Positions 9,415 through 18,875 of a DNA stretch of 64,000 nt are shown here, piece by piece. Within the stretch, counting starts at the first letter, position 1; each line of letters opens with the position of its first letter. The stretch lies in contig NZ_AUDD01000007.1 of the NCBI RefSeq assembly GCF_000425285.1, positions 97,717-161,716 on the forward strand. Direction: 5' to 3'. The position numbers were made by a program, and so were the translations under genes. Below the pieces are notes generated by a model that ran no database searches, was not told the origin of the DNA, and saw nothing but the letters and a program-made list of their open reading frames with translations. This stretch comes from Acidipropionibacterium jensenii DSM 20535. Its GTDB lineage: Bacteria > Actinomycetota > Actinomycetes > Propionibacteriales > Propionibacteriaceae.

Positions 9415-10119
9415 TCAGCGCCGGAACACCGGCCGGATCGACAACTCCTCGATCATCGCCTCGTCGGAGGCCTCCAGGGCGGTTCTCACCGTGGCGGCCA
9501 CCGACTCCGGACGCAGGTGCTCCGAGGCCACATAGGGTCTGCCGCTGCCGGCCTGCAGGGCGACCTGCATGTCGGTGTCGACCCGGCCCGGATGGATCGA
9601 GGTCACCCTCACCACGCCCCGCTCCTCCTCGCGCAGGGCGTGGGTGAGGGCCCTCAACGCATACTTGGCCGCCGCGTAGATCCCCCCTCCCGGTCCGGGT
9701 CGGTTGAATCCCGACCCGGAGTTGATCATCACGATGTCGCCGTGGGAGGAGCGCAGCAGGGGCAGCAGCAGTCGGGTGAGATCGGCGACGGCCACCACGT
9801 CGATCTCCAGGACCCGTCGCCACTGCTCCCGCCCGGCCTCGCCGATGGCGCCGGGACCCTGGACGCCGACCGCCGCGCAGTTGACCAGCGCGTCGAGTCG
9901 GGTGATCGCCGAGGCGGCCCGTGCGGTGGCATACTCGTCGGCCAGATCGCAGATGAAGGGCTCGGCCGAGGGCAGTTCGGCGACCACCGGATCGACGGTC
10001 TGCGCCCGGGTGCCCCCGACCAGGACGTGGTGGTCGCGCCCCAGGTCGCGGGCGATCGCCCGGCCGATCCCGCGAGACCCTCCGGTGACCAGGACATGTC
10101 TGAGAGTGCTGTCAGCCAT
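9415..10119 (-). CDS. SDR family NAD(P)-dependent oxidoreductase
   Basis: A 234-residue short-chain dehydrogenase. The cofactor loop GGSRGIG lies at residues 13-19, the catalytic Ser in INSGSG near 134-136, and YAAAK gives Tyr148 and Lys152. Substrate is unknown. ATG at 10119 follows TAGAGT by 6 nt. It is divergent from arginine deiminase with only 54 nt between the two start codons and ends 34 nt from pdxK, which points towards it. Confidence 0.88.
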   Translation of the reverse strand: MADSTLRHVLVTGGSRGIGRAIARDLGRDHHVLVGGTRAQTVDPVVAELPSAEPFICDLADEYATARAASAITRLDALVNCAAVGVQGPGAIGEAGREQWRRVLEIDVVAVADLTRLLLPLLRSSHGDIVMINSGSGFNRPGPGGGIYAAAKYALRALTHALREEERGVVRVTSIHPGRVDTDMQVALQAGSGRPYVASEHLRPESVAATVRTALEASDEAMIEELSIRPVFRR

Positions 10120-10125
10120 GACGCC

Positions 10126-10131
10126 ACTCTA
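10126..10131 (-). promoter_or_regulatory. -10 element of the SDR gene
   Basis: TAGAGT on the minus strand, 6 nt from the ATG; leaderless type, back to back with the arginine deiminase promoter. Confidence 0.5.
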
Positions 10132-10159
10132 TGAGCACCCCGCGGTCGCCGACCACGCG

Positions 10160-10165
10160 TATATC
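10160..10165 (+). promoter_or_regulatory. -10 element of arcA
   Basis: TATATC, 8 nt before the ATG; a weaker match than its neighbours. Confidence 0.35.
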
Positions 10166-10173
10166 GTCGCCCC

Positions 10174-11388
10174 ATGGACATCAGGCCCTGTGAGGTGCAC
10201 TCGGAGGTCGGTCGACTGCGCACGGTGATCCTCCACCGGCCCGGCAACGAGCTGCGGCGTCTCACTCCGCGCAACAGCGACGCGCTGCTCTTCGACGGGC
10301 TTCCCTGGGTCGACCAGGCCCAGCGCGACCACGACTACTTCGTCCAGGTGCTGGTCGACCACGGGGTCGAGGTGCTACTGCTGCGCGACCTGCTGGAGGA
10401 GGTCCTCGACGACCCCACGGCGCGCTCCCGGGCGATCCACGACGCCCTGTCCAGCCTCCGCCTGGACGACTCGGTGCGCGGGTACCTCAGAATCCGGATG
10501 GCCGAGCTGTCCAGCGAGGGACTGGCCGAGGTGCTGATGGCCGGCCTGTCCAACGGTGAGCTGTCGGACCTGGAACCGGCCGCCCCGCGCAGCCTGGTGA
10601 CCGCCCTGCTGGCGCCCGAGGAGTTCGTCATCGCGCCGCTGCCGAACCTGCTGTTCACCCGCGACTCCAGCGTGTGGGTGGGACGCCACCTGGCCGTCAC
10701 CTCGCTGACCATGCCGGCCCGTCGGCGCGAGACCCAGCTCACCGAGCTGATCTACGACCACCACCCCCGGTTCGCCGCCCACACACCCTGCTACGGCTGG
10801 CGTCAGGAGAATCTGGAGGGCGGCGACGTCCTCCACCTGGCCGCCGGTGTGATGGCCGTCGGCGTCGGACAGCGGACCTCCCCGGCCGGCGCCCAGCGTC
10901 TCGCCCGGATGGCCTTCGAACTCGGCGAGGCGCGGGTGGTGCTGGCGGTGCCGATCGACCAGCAGCGGGCCACCATGCACCTGGACACCATCTGCACCAT
11001 GGTCGACACCGACGCGGTGGTGATGTACCCGCCGGTCGCCGACAGTCTGACCGCCCTGGAGATCACCCTGGACGGCGACGACATCCGGGTCGGCAGCCCG
11101 CGTCCCTTCGTCGAGGCCGCCGCCGAGGCGATGGACATCGACCGACTGAGGGTCATCGACACCGCCCTCGACCCGGTGACCGCCGAACGGGAGCAGTGGG
11201 ACGACGGCAACAACACCCTCGCCCTGGACCGCCGGCTGGTGATCGGATACGACCGCAACACCCGCACCAACGCCCATCTGGAGAGCGCCGGCATCGAGGT
11301 GCTCACCATTCCCGGATCCGAACTGGGGTCGGGCCGCGGAGGCCCCCGGTGCATGTCCTGCCCGGTGCTGCGCGACCCGGTGGGCTGA
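10174..11388 (+). CDS. arcA: Arginine deiminase
   Basis: A 404-residue arginine deiminase, hydrolysing arginine to citrulline and ammonia. Signatures seen are the N-terminal SEVGRLRTVILHRPGNEL, FTRDSSVWV, ENLEGGDVL, and a C-terminal RCMSCP in which the first Cys (about 393) is the catalytic nucleophile. No ornithine carbamoyltransferase, carbamate kinase or arginine/ornithine antiporter gene is next to it, so either the rest of the pathway is elsewhere or the enzyme serves acid resistance or citrulline formation alone. Confidence 0.93.
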   Translation: MDIRPCEVHSEVGRLRTVILHRPGNELRRLTPRNSDALLFDGLPWVDQAQRDHDYFVQVLVDHGVEVLLLRDLLEEVLDDPTARSRAIHDALSSLRLDDSVRGYLRIRMAELSSEGLAEVLMAGLSNGELSDLEPAAPRSLVTALLAPEEFVIAPLPNLLFTRDSSVWVGRHLAVTSLTMPARRRETQLTELIYDHHPRFAAHTPCYGWRQENLEGGDVLHLAAGVMAVGVGQRTSPAGAQRLARMAFELGEARVVLAVPIDQQRATMHLDTICTMVDTDAVVMYPPVADSLTALEITLDGDDIRVGSPRPFVEAAAEAMDIDRLRVIDTALDPVTAEREQWDDGNNTLALDRRLVIGYDRNTRTNAHLESAGIEVLTIPGSELGSGRGGPRCMSCPVLRDPVG

Positions 11389-11398
11389 CCTGCGTGGT

Positions 11399-11404
11399 TA
11401 CAGT
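11399..11404 (+). promoter_or_regulatory. -10 element of the lipoprotein gene
   Basis: TACAGT, 6 nt before the GTG; leaderless type. Confidence 0.45.
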
Positions 11405-11410
11405 GACCGG

Positions 11411-11941
11411 GTGAGTGTCTCTCGAGGCCCGGTCGCGGCGGCCGCCGCGGCGGCTCTGCTGGCTGTGCTGACCGTGACCGGGTGCGGTGGGCGGACGGGG
11501 TCCGCGACCTCTCCATCAGCCGGCACGGGTGCGACGCTGTCGCCCGGTGCGGGCGCCCCGGCGGCATCAGCCCCCGATACGTCGGCCAGGGCCGGCACCA
11601 GTGCGCCGGGCGGTCCCTCCGGGTCCGTGGCGATGCCCTCCTCGGCGGACCCGGAGGCCTCCACACTGCGCGACTTCGCGATCCGCAATGGCCCCGAGCA
11701 GCTGCCGCTGCCGGCCGACCTGATGATCAGCTACACGGTGGACAACCCCAACAACGTGACCCTGGTGATCGACGTCTCCCAGGGTTCGCAGACCTACCGC
11801 TTCCTGCGCGACCGCCTGCCCGGTGCGGGATTCACCATCACCGCCGACCGACAGCAGTCGCTGACCTTCAGCGGGCACGGCTGGAGCGGGGCCTACACCG
11901 TCTCCCAGGACCTCGCCGGGCTCACCCTGCGCCGTCCCTGA
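11411..11941 (+). CDS. Hypothetical lipoprotein
   Basis: A 176-residue secreted lipoprotein. An Ala-rich signal peptide ends in a lipobox TVTGC with Cys25. A low-complexity Ser/Ala/Gly/Pro linker (about 27-75) leads to a compact C-terminal domain of about 95 residues. That domain has no family signature I recognise. GTG at 11411 follows TACAGT by 6 nt. The gene is convergent with maf. Confidence 0.7.
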   Translation: MSVSRGPVAAAAAAALLAVLTVTGCGGRTGSATSPSAGTGATLSPGAGAPAASAPDTSARAGTSAPGGPSGSVAMPSSADPEASTLRDFAIRNGPEQLPLPADLMISYTVDNPNNVTLVIDVSQGSQTYRFLRDRLPGAGFTITADRQQSLTFSGHGWSGAYTVSQDLAGLTLRRP

Positions 11942-11995
11942 CGGATGGCTTCCCGGACGGGTGGCCACCGGTCTCCCGGCCTCAGCAGACCGGTC

Positions 11996-12610
11996 TCACC
12001 GGTCCCACAGGCTCTCCCAGGCGACGTCCATGTCGAGCAGCATCTGGCGCACCAGGGGCAGCGAGATACCGGTGACATTGTGCGGATCCCCCTGGATGCG
12101 GGTGACGAAGGCACCGCCGTAACCGTCCAGGGTGAAGGCCCCGGCGACCCGCTGGGGTTCGCCGGTCTCGGCATAGCTGCGGATCTCGTCGTCGGTCAGA
12201 TCGGCGAAGGTGACGACGGTCTGTCCCACCCGGGTGGCGGCCCGGCGTCCGGCCTCGTCCAGGACGCAGACATGATGTCCGGTGACCAGCACCCCGCTGC
12301 GTCCCCGCATCCCGTACCACCAGTGCATCACCGCATCGGCGGTGCCCGGTTTGCCCAGCACCCGGCCGTCCAGATCCAGCACCGAGTCGCAGGCCACCAC
12401 GATCGTGGGGCCGTCGACCGCCAGGGTCTCGATGACGCTGTCCGCCTTGAGCTCGGCCAGCCGCGCGGTGAGGTCGGGAGCCGGCTCGCCGGGATGCTGG
12501 GTCTCATCGGCCCCCGAGACGATGACCTCCGGCTCGATCCCGGCCGAGCGCAGGCTGGCCAGCCTGGCCGGCGACTTGGAGGCCAGCACGAAGCGGTACC
12601 GGACGCCCAT
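11996..12610 (-). CDS. maf: Maf family nucleotide pyrophosphatase
   Basis: A 204-residue Maf protein, which hydrolyses non-canonical nucleoside triphosphates and has been linked to septum inhibition. The N-terminal ASKSPARLASL motif, the ACDSVLDLDG segment and the GEPQRVAGAFTLDGYG region are family hallmarks. The start ATG overlaps the stop of the epsilon subunit gene by one base (TGATG), so it is translated from the carboxylase operon. The same order (beta, epsilon, maf) is known in mycobacteria. Confidence 0.92.
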   Translation of the reverse strand: MGVRYRFVLASKSPARLASLRSAGIEPEVIVSGADETQHPGEPAPDLTARLAELKADSVIETLAVDGPTIVVACDSVLDLDGRVLGKPGTADAVMHWWYGMRGRSGVLVTGHHVCVLDEAGRRAATRVGQTVVTFADLTDDEIRSYAETGEPQRVAGAFTLDGYGGAFVTRIQGDPHNVTGISLPLVRQMLLDMDVAWESLWDR

Positions 12611-12854
12611 CAGTACCGTCGCAGAGAGCCCTGCCAGGCGGCGTGGCCGGGCATGAAAGGTTCGCGGATCGGACGCCAGTAGGACCGCCAGCCGAAGGCC
12701 GCCGGGCGGTCCTCGGGAACATAGGGATCCGGTGCGGGGCGGGTGGCCGCGGTGAGCACCGCGATCAGAGCCCCGAGCTCCTCGTCGCTCAGACTGCCCT
12801 TGGTGAGCTGGATCTGGGGGGTCTCGGGCCGGGCCGCCAGCGTCTGGTCGGTGC

Positions 12855-12858
<4 letters not shown>
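12610..12858 (-). CDS. accE: Acyl-CoA carboxylase epsilon subunit
   Basis: A small protein of 82 residues in the position of the actinobacterial carboxylase epsilon subunit. It has the expected disordered N-terminus, a short helix [14 protein letters not shown] near 25-38, and a C-terminal segment rich in Trp, Arg and Pro ending in WQGSLRRY. Epsilon stabilises the alpha-beta complex in Streptomyces and mycobacteria. GTG at 12858 overlaps the stop of the beta subunit gene by 4 nt. Confidence 0.85.
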
Positions 12859-14429
<1,571 letters not shown>

Positions 14430-14436
14430 ACCGGCG

Positions 14437-14442
14437 AGACTA
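14437..14442 (-). promoter_or_regulatory. -10 element of the pccB operon
   Basis: TAGTCT on the minus strand, 7 nt from the ATG; leaderless type, divergent from the biotin ligase promoter. Confidence 0.5.
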
Positions 14443-14585
14443 TCCGGTTGTGGAGCCTGTCGGTGGCACCGGTTGTGTGACGGACATCACATCGGCGCGC
14501 CGGTGGGGAGCACGGCAGGCGACGGTGGATCGGGGCCGAGGCGCTCGAGGGGTCCGGACTCGCGGTCACGGCCGCCCGGTGCGGC

Positions 14586-14591
14586 TAGGCT
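14586..14591 (+). promoter_or_regulatory. -10 element of birA
   Basis: TAGGCT, 8 nt before the GTG start; leaderless type. Confidence 0.5.
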
Positions 14592-14599
14592 TGCCAACC

Positions 14600-15463
14600 G
14601 TGCCAGTCACCTCGACCATCGACGCCGCCAGGATCACCGAGCTCACCGACCGCGACACCCGGTTCACTCGTCCGGGATCCGGCGGTATCACGGTGGTGGC
14701 GAACACCGACTCGACCAATGCTCACCTGAGCCGGATGGTGCGCAGCGGCCAGACCGGGTTCCGGATCCTGGTGGCCGATCACCAGGACGGCGGTCATGGG
14801 CGGTTCTCCCGACCCTGGCAGGCGCCGGCCGGCACCGCTCTGCTGATGTCGGCCCTGGTGCCGGCCTCCCGCGATCCCCAGGACTGGGGGTGGCTGTCGA
14901 TGGTCGCCGGACTGGCCGTCACCGAGGCCGTCGAGGCGACCACCGGGGCCGGGCGCGACCGCGTCACCCTGAAATGGCCCAATGACGTCCTGCTGGACCA
15001 GCACCGGGAACACGGCGGGAAGCTGTGCGGGATCCTGTCGGAGAGGGTCGAGGGGCCCGCCGGCTCCCATGCCGTGATCGGCATCGGGATCAACACATCG
15101 ATGGACCGCAGCGAACTGCCGGTGCCCACTGCCACCTCCTTGGCGCTGTGCGGGCTGGCCCACGACCGGGAGCGGCTGGCCGCCGCCGTCGTGGAGGCCC
15201 TGGACCATCTCATCGGGGTGTGGCTGGCGACCGGAACCGTGCGCGGCATCTATCGCGACCGCTGCGACACCATCGGCAGGCCGGTGCGACTGACCTTCGA
15301 CCCGGCGAAAGTCGGGGGTGGACCGACCCGCATCGAGGGGGTCGGTGCAGACATCGAGATGGATGGCTCGATCGTGGTCGCCACCGCCGAGGGGCGGTGT
15401 GCCTTCTCGGCCGCCGATGTCGAGCACCTCAGGCCGGTGGGGAACCCTAGACTGACCCCATGA
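14600..15463 (+). CDS. birA: Biotin--[acetyl-CoA-carboxylase] ligase
   Basis: A 287-residue biotin protein ligase that charges the carboxylase biotin carrier. It begins directly with the catalytic domain: a variant biotinyl-AMP loop GGHGRFSRPW at about 64-73, KWPNDVLL at 125-132 and GIGIN further on, with an SH3-like C-terminal domain. There is no N-terminal winged helix, so it is not a BirA-type repressor. Its location facing the carboxylase operon fits its job. The stop overlaps the next start by 4 nt. Confidence 0.92.
   Translation: MPVTSTIDAARITELTDRDTRFTRPGSGGITVVANTDSTNAHLSRMVRSGQTGFRILVADHQDGGHGRFSRPWQAPAGTALLMSALVPASRDPQDWGWLSMVAGLAVTEAVEATTGAGRDRVTLKWPNDVLLDQHREHGGKLCGILSERVEGPAGSHAVIGIGINTSMDRSELPVPTATSLALCGLAHDRERLAAAVVEALDHLIGVWLATGTVRGIYRDRCDTIGRPVRLTFDPAKVGGGPTRIEGVGADIEMDGSIVVATAEGRCAFSAADVEHLRPVGNPRLTP
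15448..15453 (+). promoter_or_regulatory. -10 element of the S51 peptidase gene
   Basis: TAGACT, 6 nt before the ATG, inside the end of birA. The peptidase may thus have its own leaderless transcript as well as being in an overlapping pair. Confidence 0.45.
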
Positions 15464-16176
15464 CCACCCACATCCTCGCCATGGGCGGCGGCGGCTTCTC
15501 GATGTCGAACCGCGGCGCCCCGACTGCTCTCGACCGTCACCTGTTGGATCTGTCGGGCAAGTCCTCACCGCTGGTGTGCTTCGCGCCCACGGCGGCGGCC
15601 GACGACCCGGCCTACATCAACCGATTCCTGGCGGCCTACTCTGCTCTCGGGGTCCGGACGATGGTGCTCACCCTGTGGCAGGGGGCCGCGGAGTCGGTGG
15701 ACCGGCTCAGTCAGGCCGATGTGGTGCTCTCGGGTGGCGGGTCGACGGCGAATCTGGTGGCCCTGTGGCGGGCCCACGGGGTCGACCACGTCATCAAGCG
15801 AATGGTCGTCCGGGACTCCGATCTGGTGCTGGGCGGGGTGTCGGCCGGGGCCGCCTGCTGGTTCACCGGATCGTTGACAGATGCCTTCGGCGACCTGCGC
15901 GCCTGGCGGGGCGGTCTGGGTCTGCTGCCGGGTTCCTTCTGTCCGCACTTCGACGGGGAGCCGGACCGGCCCCCGGCCTACGCCCAGGCGATCGCCTCGG
16001 GGGTGCTGCCGGACGGTTACGCGGTCGACGACGGCGCCGCGGTGCACTTCATCGACGGCGAGTTCGCCGGGGCGGTGTGCGAGCGCGAGGGGGCCCAGGT
16101 GAGCCGCTTCACCAGCAGCAACTCGCCGACCGCGGCCGGGGTGCTGCGTGACCAGCTGGACGTCACCCTGCTCTGA
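15460..16176 (+). CDS. Peptidase family S51 (dipeptidase E-like)
   Basis: A 238-residue protein of the S51 family, a Ser-His-Glu peptidase group with a glutamine-amidotransferase-like fold. The nucleophile elbow GGVSAGAACW places the catalytic Ser at 128; an N-terminal AMGGGGFS loop and LSGGGSTANL (about 90-99) are typical. Substrates of PepE are Asp-X dipeptides, but other S51 members act on cyanophycin or other peptides, so specificity is open. ATG overlaps the birA stop. Confidence 0.85.
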   Translation: MTTHILAMGGGGFSMSNRGAPTALDRHLLDLSGKSSPLVCFAPTAAADDPAYINRFLAAYSALGVRTMVLTLWQGAAESVDRLSQADVVLSGGGSTANLVALWRAHGVDHVIKRMVVRDSDLVLGGVSAGAACWFTGSLTDAFGDLRAWRGGLGLLPGSFCPHFDGEPDRPPAYAQAIASGVLPDGYAVDDGAAVHFIDGEFAGAVCEREGAQVSRFTSSNSPTAAGVLRDQLDVTLL

Positions 16177-16208
16177 GTGACCGTCGGTCCGGTGAGCTCC
16201 CTGCCGGT

Positions 16209-16736
16209 TCAGCGGTCGTAGTCCTGCGGGGTGGAGGGCGAGCGTGGGTCGGGCCTGTGGGACGCGAACAGCGCGTCGGCGACCTGGACGTGGACCTGCT
16301 CGACATGGGGCACATCGGGCAGGGTGACCGGGTCCTCGGCGGCGGTGGACAGCACCAGGGTGCCGCACCCGAGCATCCGGTCGACCAGTCCCCGCTCGTA
16401 GGACACGTCGTTGATCCGGTGCAGAGGGATGTCGTGGCCGCTGCGCTGGAGGATCCCGCGTCGGGTGATGATGCGGCGGTCGGTGACGGTGTAGGTGGTG
16501 GTGAGCCAGTTCAGCCACGGGCGCACGGTGCCCAGGACCACCAGCACCACCGCCAGCCCGACCACGGCCCAGGAGCCCCAGGGCGTCCACTGCGACGGCA
16601 TGAGGCCCAGTCCGAGCCCGGCCGCCGCGACCACGATGATCAGCAGGACGGTCGGGGCGATGAGAGCCTTGACGTGGGTGCGCATGTGAAGCAGTACCTG
16701 CTCCTGGTCGCTGAGCAGCTTTCGTGACAGAACCAT
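16209..16736 (-). CDS. PH domain-containing membrane protein
   Basis: A protein of about 175 residues with two adjacent hydrophobic helices (about residues 25-47 and 55-76) followed by a bacterial PH-like (PF03703) domain with the YTVTDRRIITRRGI segment that marks this family. Role unknown; in mycobacteria a homologue sits between birA and purK as here. The ATG at 16736 has GGAG 2 nt upstream, but an 18-bp tandem duplication also makes an in-frame ATG at 16754 with the same spacing, so either could start translation. Confidence 0.82.
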   Translation of the reverse strand: MVLSRKLLSDQEQVLLHMRTHVKALIAPTVLLIIVVAAAGLGLGLMPSQWTPWGSWAVVGLAVVLVVLGTVRPWLNWLTTTYTVTDRRIITRRGILQRSGHDIPLHRINDVSYERGLVDRMLGCGTLVLSTAAEDPVTLPDVPHVEQVHVQVADALFASHRPDPRSPSTPQDYDR

Positions 16737-16769
16737 GACTCCAGTGTGGGCCATGACTCCAGTGCGGGC
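16734..16769. repeat. 18-bp tandem duplication over a start codon
   Basis: Two adjacent 18-bp copies (one mismatch) each hold GGAG and an ATG on the minus strand, adding six in-frame codons upstream of the PH-domain protein. Confidence 0.75.
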
Positions 16770-16816
16770 CATCTGCCCAGTGCGTCGCCCGAGGTGATGG
16801 GGATCGGACCTCCCAA

Positions 16817-16848
16817 CGCGTGGATCTGCCGGCGCGTGGATCTACCGA
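16817..16848. repeat. 16-bp tandem duplication, intergenic
   Basis: Two adjacent 16-bp copies of a CGCGTGGATCT-containing unit with two mismatches, in the gap between the PH-domain gene and purK. Confidence 0.7.
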
Positions 16849-16896
16849 CGTCGGGTGGCCGGTGTTCACCGGGCCGGGGCACTACCCGCCAGACTC

Positions 16897-16902
16897 TAGG
16901 AT
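16897..16902 (+). promoter_or_regulatory. -10 element of purK
   Basis: TAGGAT, 7 nt before GTG 16910. An ATG overlaps the hexamer itself, so the GTG is the better start. Confidence 0.45.
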
Positions 16903-16909
16903 GACGAGG

Positions 16910-18163
16910 GTGAGCGCATCCTCAGACTCTGACCACCACGAGTCCGTGCAGGACTCCTCGATCTCATCCCTGCCCGGCAGCGCACGCAGCAGCCGGCCTG
17001 AGGGGCAGTACACGGTCGGCATCATCGGCGGGGGTCAGCTCGCCCGGATGATGCACCAGGCCGCGATCTCCCTGGGGGTCCACACCCGGTTGCTGGCCAC
17101 CTCCCCCGATGAGTCCGCCGCCCAGGTCATGAGAGACGTCACCATCGGCTCGCACCTGGACCATGACGCGGTGCTGGACTTCGCCAAGGGGTGCGACGTC
17201 GTCACCTTCGACCATGAGCACGTCCCGACCGAGTACCTGCGGGAGATGGAGGAGGCGGGGGTCGCGGTCCGGCCCGGCTCCGAGGCGCTGGTGCACGCCC
17301 AGGACAAGGCGGTGATGAGGGCACGCGCGGCCGCCGACGGGGCGCCCTGCCCACTCTGGCAGGTGTGCGACACCCCGGCGGACCTGATCGCCTTCGGTGA
17401 CGCCCACGGATGGCCGGTGATCGCCAAGACCTCCCGCGGCGGGTATGACGGCAAGGGAGTGTGGAAGGTCGAGGGCCCCGAGGAGGTCGACGAGCCCTTC
17501 GAGGCGATGGGCGGCCTGGCCGACGGCCAGCAGCCCATCGAGATCCTTGCGGAGGAGTTCGTCGACTTCACCCGCGAGCTGTCGGCGATCGTGGTGCGCT
17601 CCCCATCGGGTCAGGGGGTGGCCTACCCGGTCAGCGAGACGGTGCAGCGCGACGGCATCTGCGTGGAGACGACCACCCCGGCACCGGGGATGAGCGACGA
17701 GCGGCAGGCCGAGATCCAGCAGATGGCGATGGGGATCGCCGGGCGGCTGGGGGTGGTCGGGGTGCTGGCCGTCGAACTGATGGAGCGGGCCGACGGGTCG
17801 GTGGTCATCAATGAGCTCGCGATGCGACCCCACAACACCGGGCACTGGTCCATCCACGGGGCCCGGACCAGCCAGTTCGCCAACCACATCCGGGCGGTCC
17901 TGGATCTCCCGCTGGGTGATCCGTCGGTGACCGCACCGGTGGTGGTGATGGAGAATGTCCTGGGGGGTTCGGAGATGGATCTGACCGGTGCTCTTCAGCA
18001 CTGTTTCGCCCGGGACCGCAGTCTGCACGTCGAGCTGTACGGCAAGCAGGTGCGGCCGGGACGCAAGGTGGGTCACGTGACCTGCCTGGGCACCGACGTC
18101 GAGGATGTGCAGCGCCGGGCCCGCCATGCCGCCGGATACCTCATGGGAGATCGCAATGTCTGA
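16910..18163 (+). CDS. purK: 5-(carboxyamino)imidazole ribonucleotide synthase
   Basis: A 417-residue ATP-grasp enzyme of purine synthesis that makes N5-CAIR from AIR, ATP and bicarbonate. A Ser-rich N-terminal extension of about 35 residues precedes the fold, which opens with [23 protein letters not shown] and the C-terminal [14 protein letters not shown] metal and substrate region follow. GTG at 16910 was chosen since a TAGGAT hexamer ends 7 nt upstream. It overlaps purE, its pathway partner, by 8 nt. Confidence 0.94.
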   Translation: MSASSDSDHHESVQDSSISSLPGSARSSRPEGQYTVGIIGGGQLARMMHQAAISLGVHTRLLATSPDESAAQVMRDVTIGSHLDHDAVLDFAKGCDVVTFDHEHVPTEYLREMEEAGVAVRPGSEALVHAQDKAVMRARAAADGAPCPLWQVCDTPADLIAFGDAHGWPVIAKTSRGGYDGKGVWKVEGPEEVDEPFEAMGGLADGQQPIEILAEEFVDFTRELSAIVVRSPSGQGVAYPVSETVQRDGICVETTTPAPGMSDERQAEIQQMAMGIAGRLGVVGVLAVELMERADGSVVINELAMRPHNTGHWSIHGARTSQFANHIRAVLDLPLGDPSVTAPVVVMENVLGGSEMDLTGALQHCFARDRSLHVELYGKQVRPGRKVGHVTCLGTDVEDVQRRARHAAGYLMGDRNV

Positions 18164-18788
18164 GTCGAGAAAGCAGCCCGAGTCCAGGAAGCAGCCCGAG
18201 TCCAGGAAGCAGCCCGAGTCCAGGAGGACGCCGCGGCGGACCAAGTCCGAACCGCGCACCAAGGCCCGACGGGTGGCCGAGGAGGAGGTCGTCTCGCCAC
18301 GGGTGTCCATCGTGATGGGGTCCGACTCCGACTGGCCGACGATGGAACCTGCCGCGGCCGTGCTCAAGGACTTCGGGGTGCTCTTCGAGGCCGATGTGGT
18401 GTCGGCCCACCGGATGCCCGAGCAGATGGTGGAGTTCGGGCGGGCCGCCCACGAACGGGGCATCAGGGTGATCATCGCCGGAGCCGGCGGAGCGGCTCAC
18501 CTGCCGGGGATGTTGGCGGCTCTCACCCCGCTGCCGGTGATCGGCGTCCCCGTGCCGTTGGCCCACCTGGAGGGGATGGACTCCCTCCTGTCGATCGTCC
18601 AGATGCCGGGCGGAGTGCCGGTGGCGACGGTGGGAATCGGCAATGCCAGGAACGCCGGCCTGCTGGCGGTGCGGATCCTGGCCGCCGGAGATCCCGCACT
18701 CACCGAGAAGATGCTGGCCTTCCAGGAGGATCTGAGGGCCAGCGCGCAGGCCAAGGGGGAGCGGGTCAGGCTGCACGGCCAGAGCTGA
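18156..18788 (+). CDS. purE: N5-CAIR mutase with repeat-built N-terminal extension
   Basis: A 210-residue class I PurE, which converts N5-CAIR to CAIR. The core starts near residue 49 with [12 protein letters not shown] and includes SAHRMP and [12 protein letters not shown]; family members are usually about 165 residues. The extra N-terminus comes from an 18-bp repeat giving three ESRKQP units, then a basic Arg/Lys stretch. ATG at 18156 lies inside the end of purK with GGAGA just upstream, so translation is coupled. The extension looks disordered and unlikely to join the fold. Confidence 0.92.
   Translation: MSESRKQPESRKQPESRKQPESRRTPRRTKSEPRTKARRVAEEEVVSPRVSIVMGSDSDWPTMEPAAAVLKDFGVLFEADVVSAHRMPEQMVEFGRAAHERGIRVIIAGAGGAAHLPGMLAALTPLPVIGVPVPLAHLEGMDSLLSIVQMPGGVPVATVGIGNARNAGLLAVRILAAGDPALTEKMLAFQEDLRASAQAKGERVRLHGQS
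18162..18224. repeat. 18-bp repeat array in purE
   Basis: Three tandem 18-bp units (18162-18179, 18180-18197, 18198-18215) and a half unit; the last two full units are identical and the first differs at two bases. The array encodes ESRKQP repeats and is a multiple of three, so copy changes stay in frame. Confidence 0.9.
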
Positions 18789-18875
18789 CCGGGTCTGCAC
18801 GGTCAGAGCCGACAGGGTCAGTGTCGACCGGGCAAATGCTGACAGTCTCAGTGTCGACCGGTCGGCGCCGGTCGG

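Noticed and set aside
18162..18224. CRISPR-like array
   Set aside because: The 18-bp units are directly adjacent without spacers and code for protein repeats.
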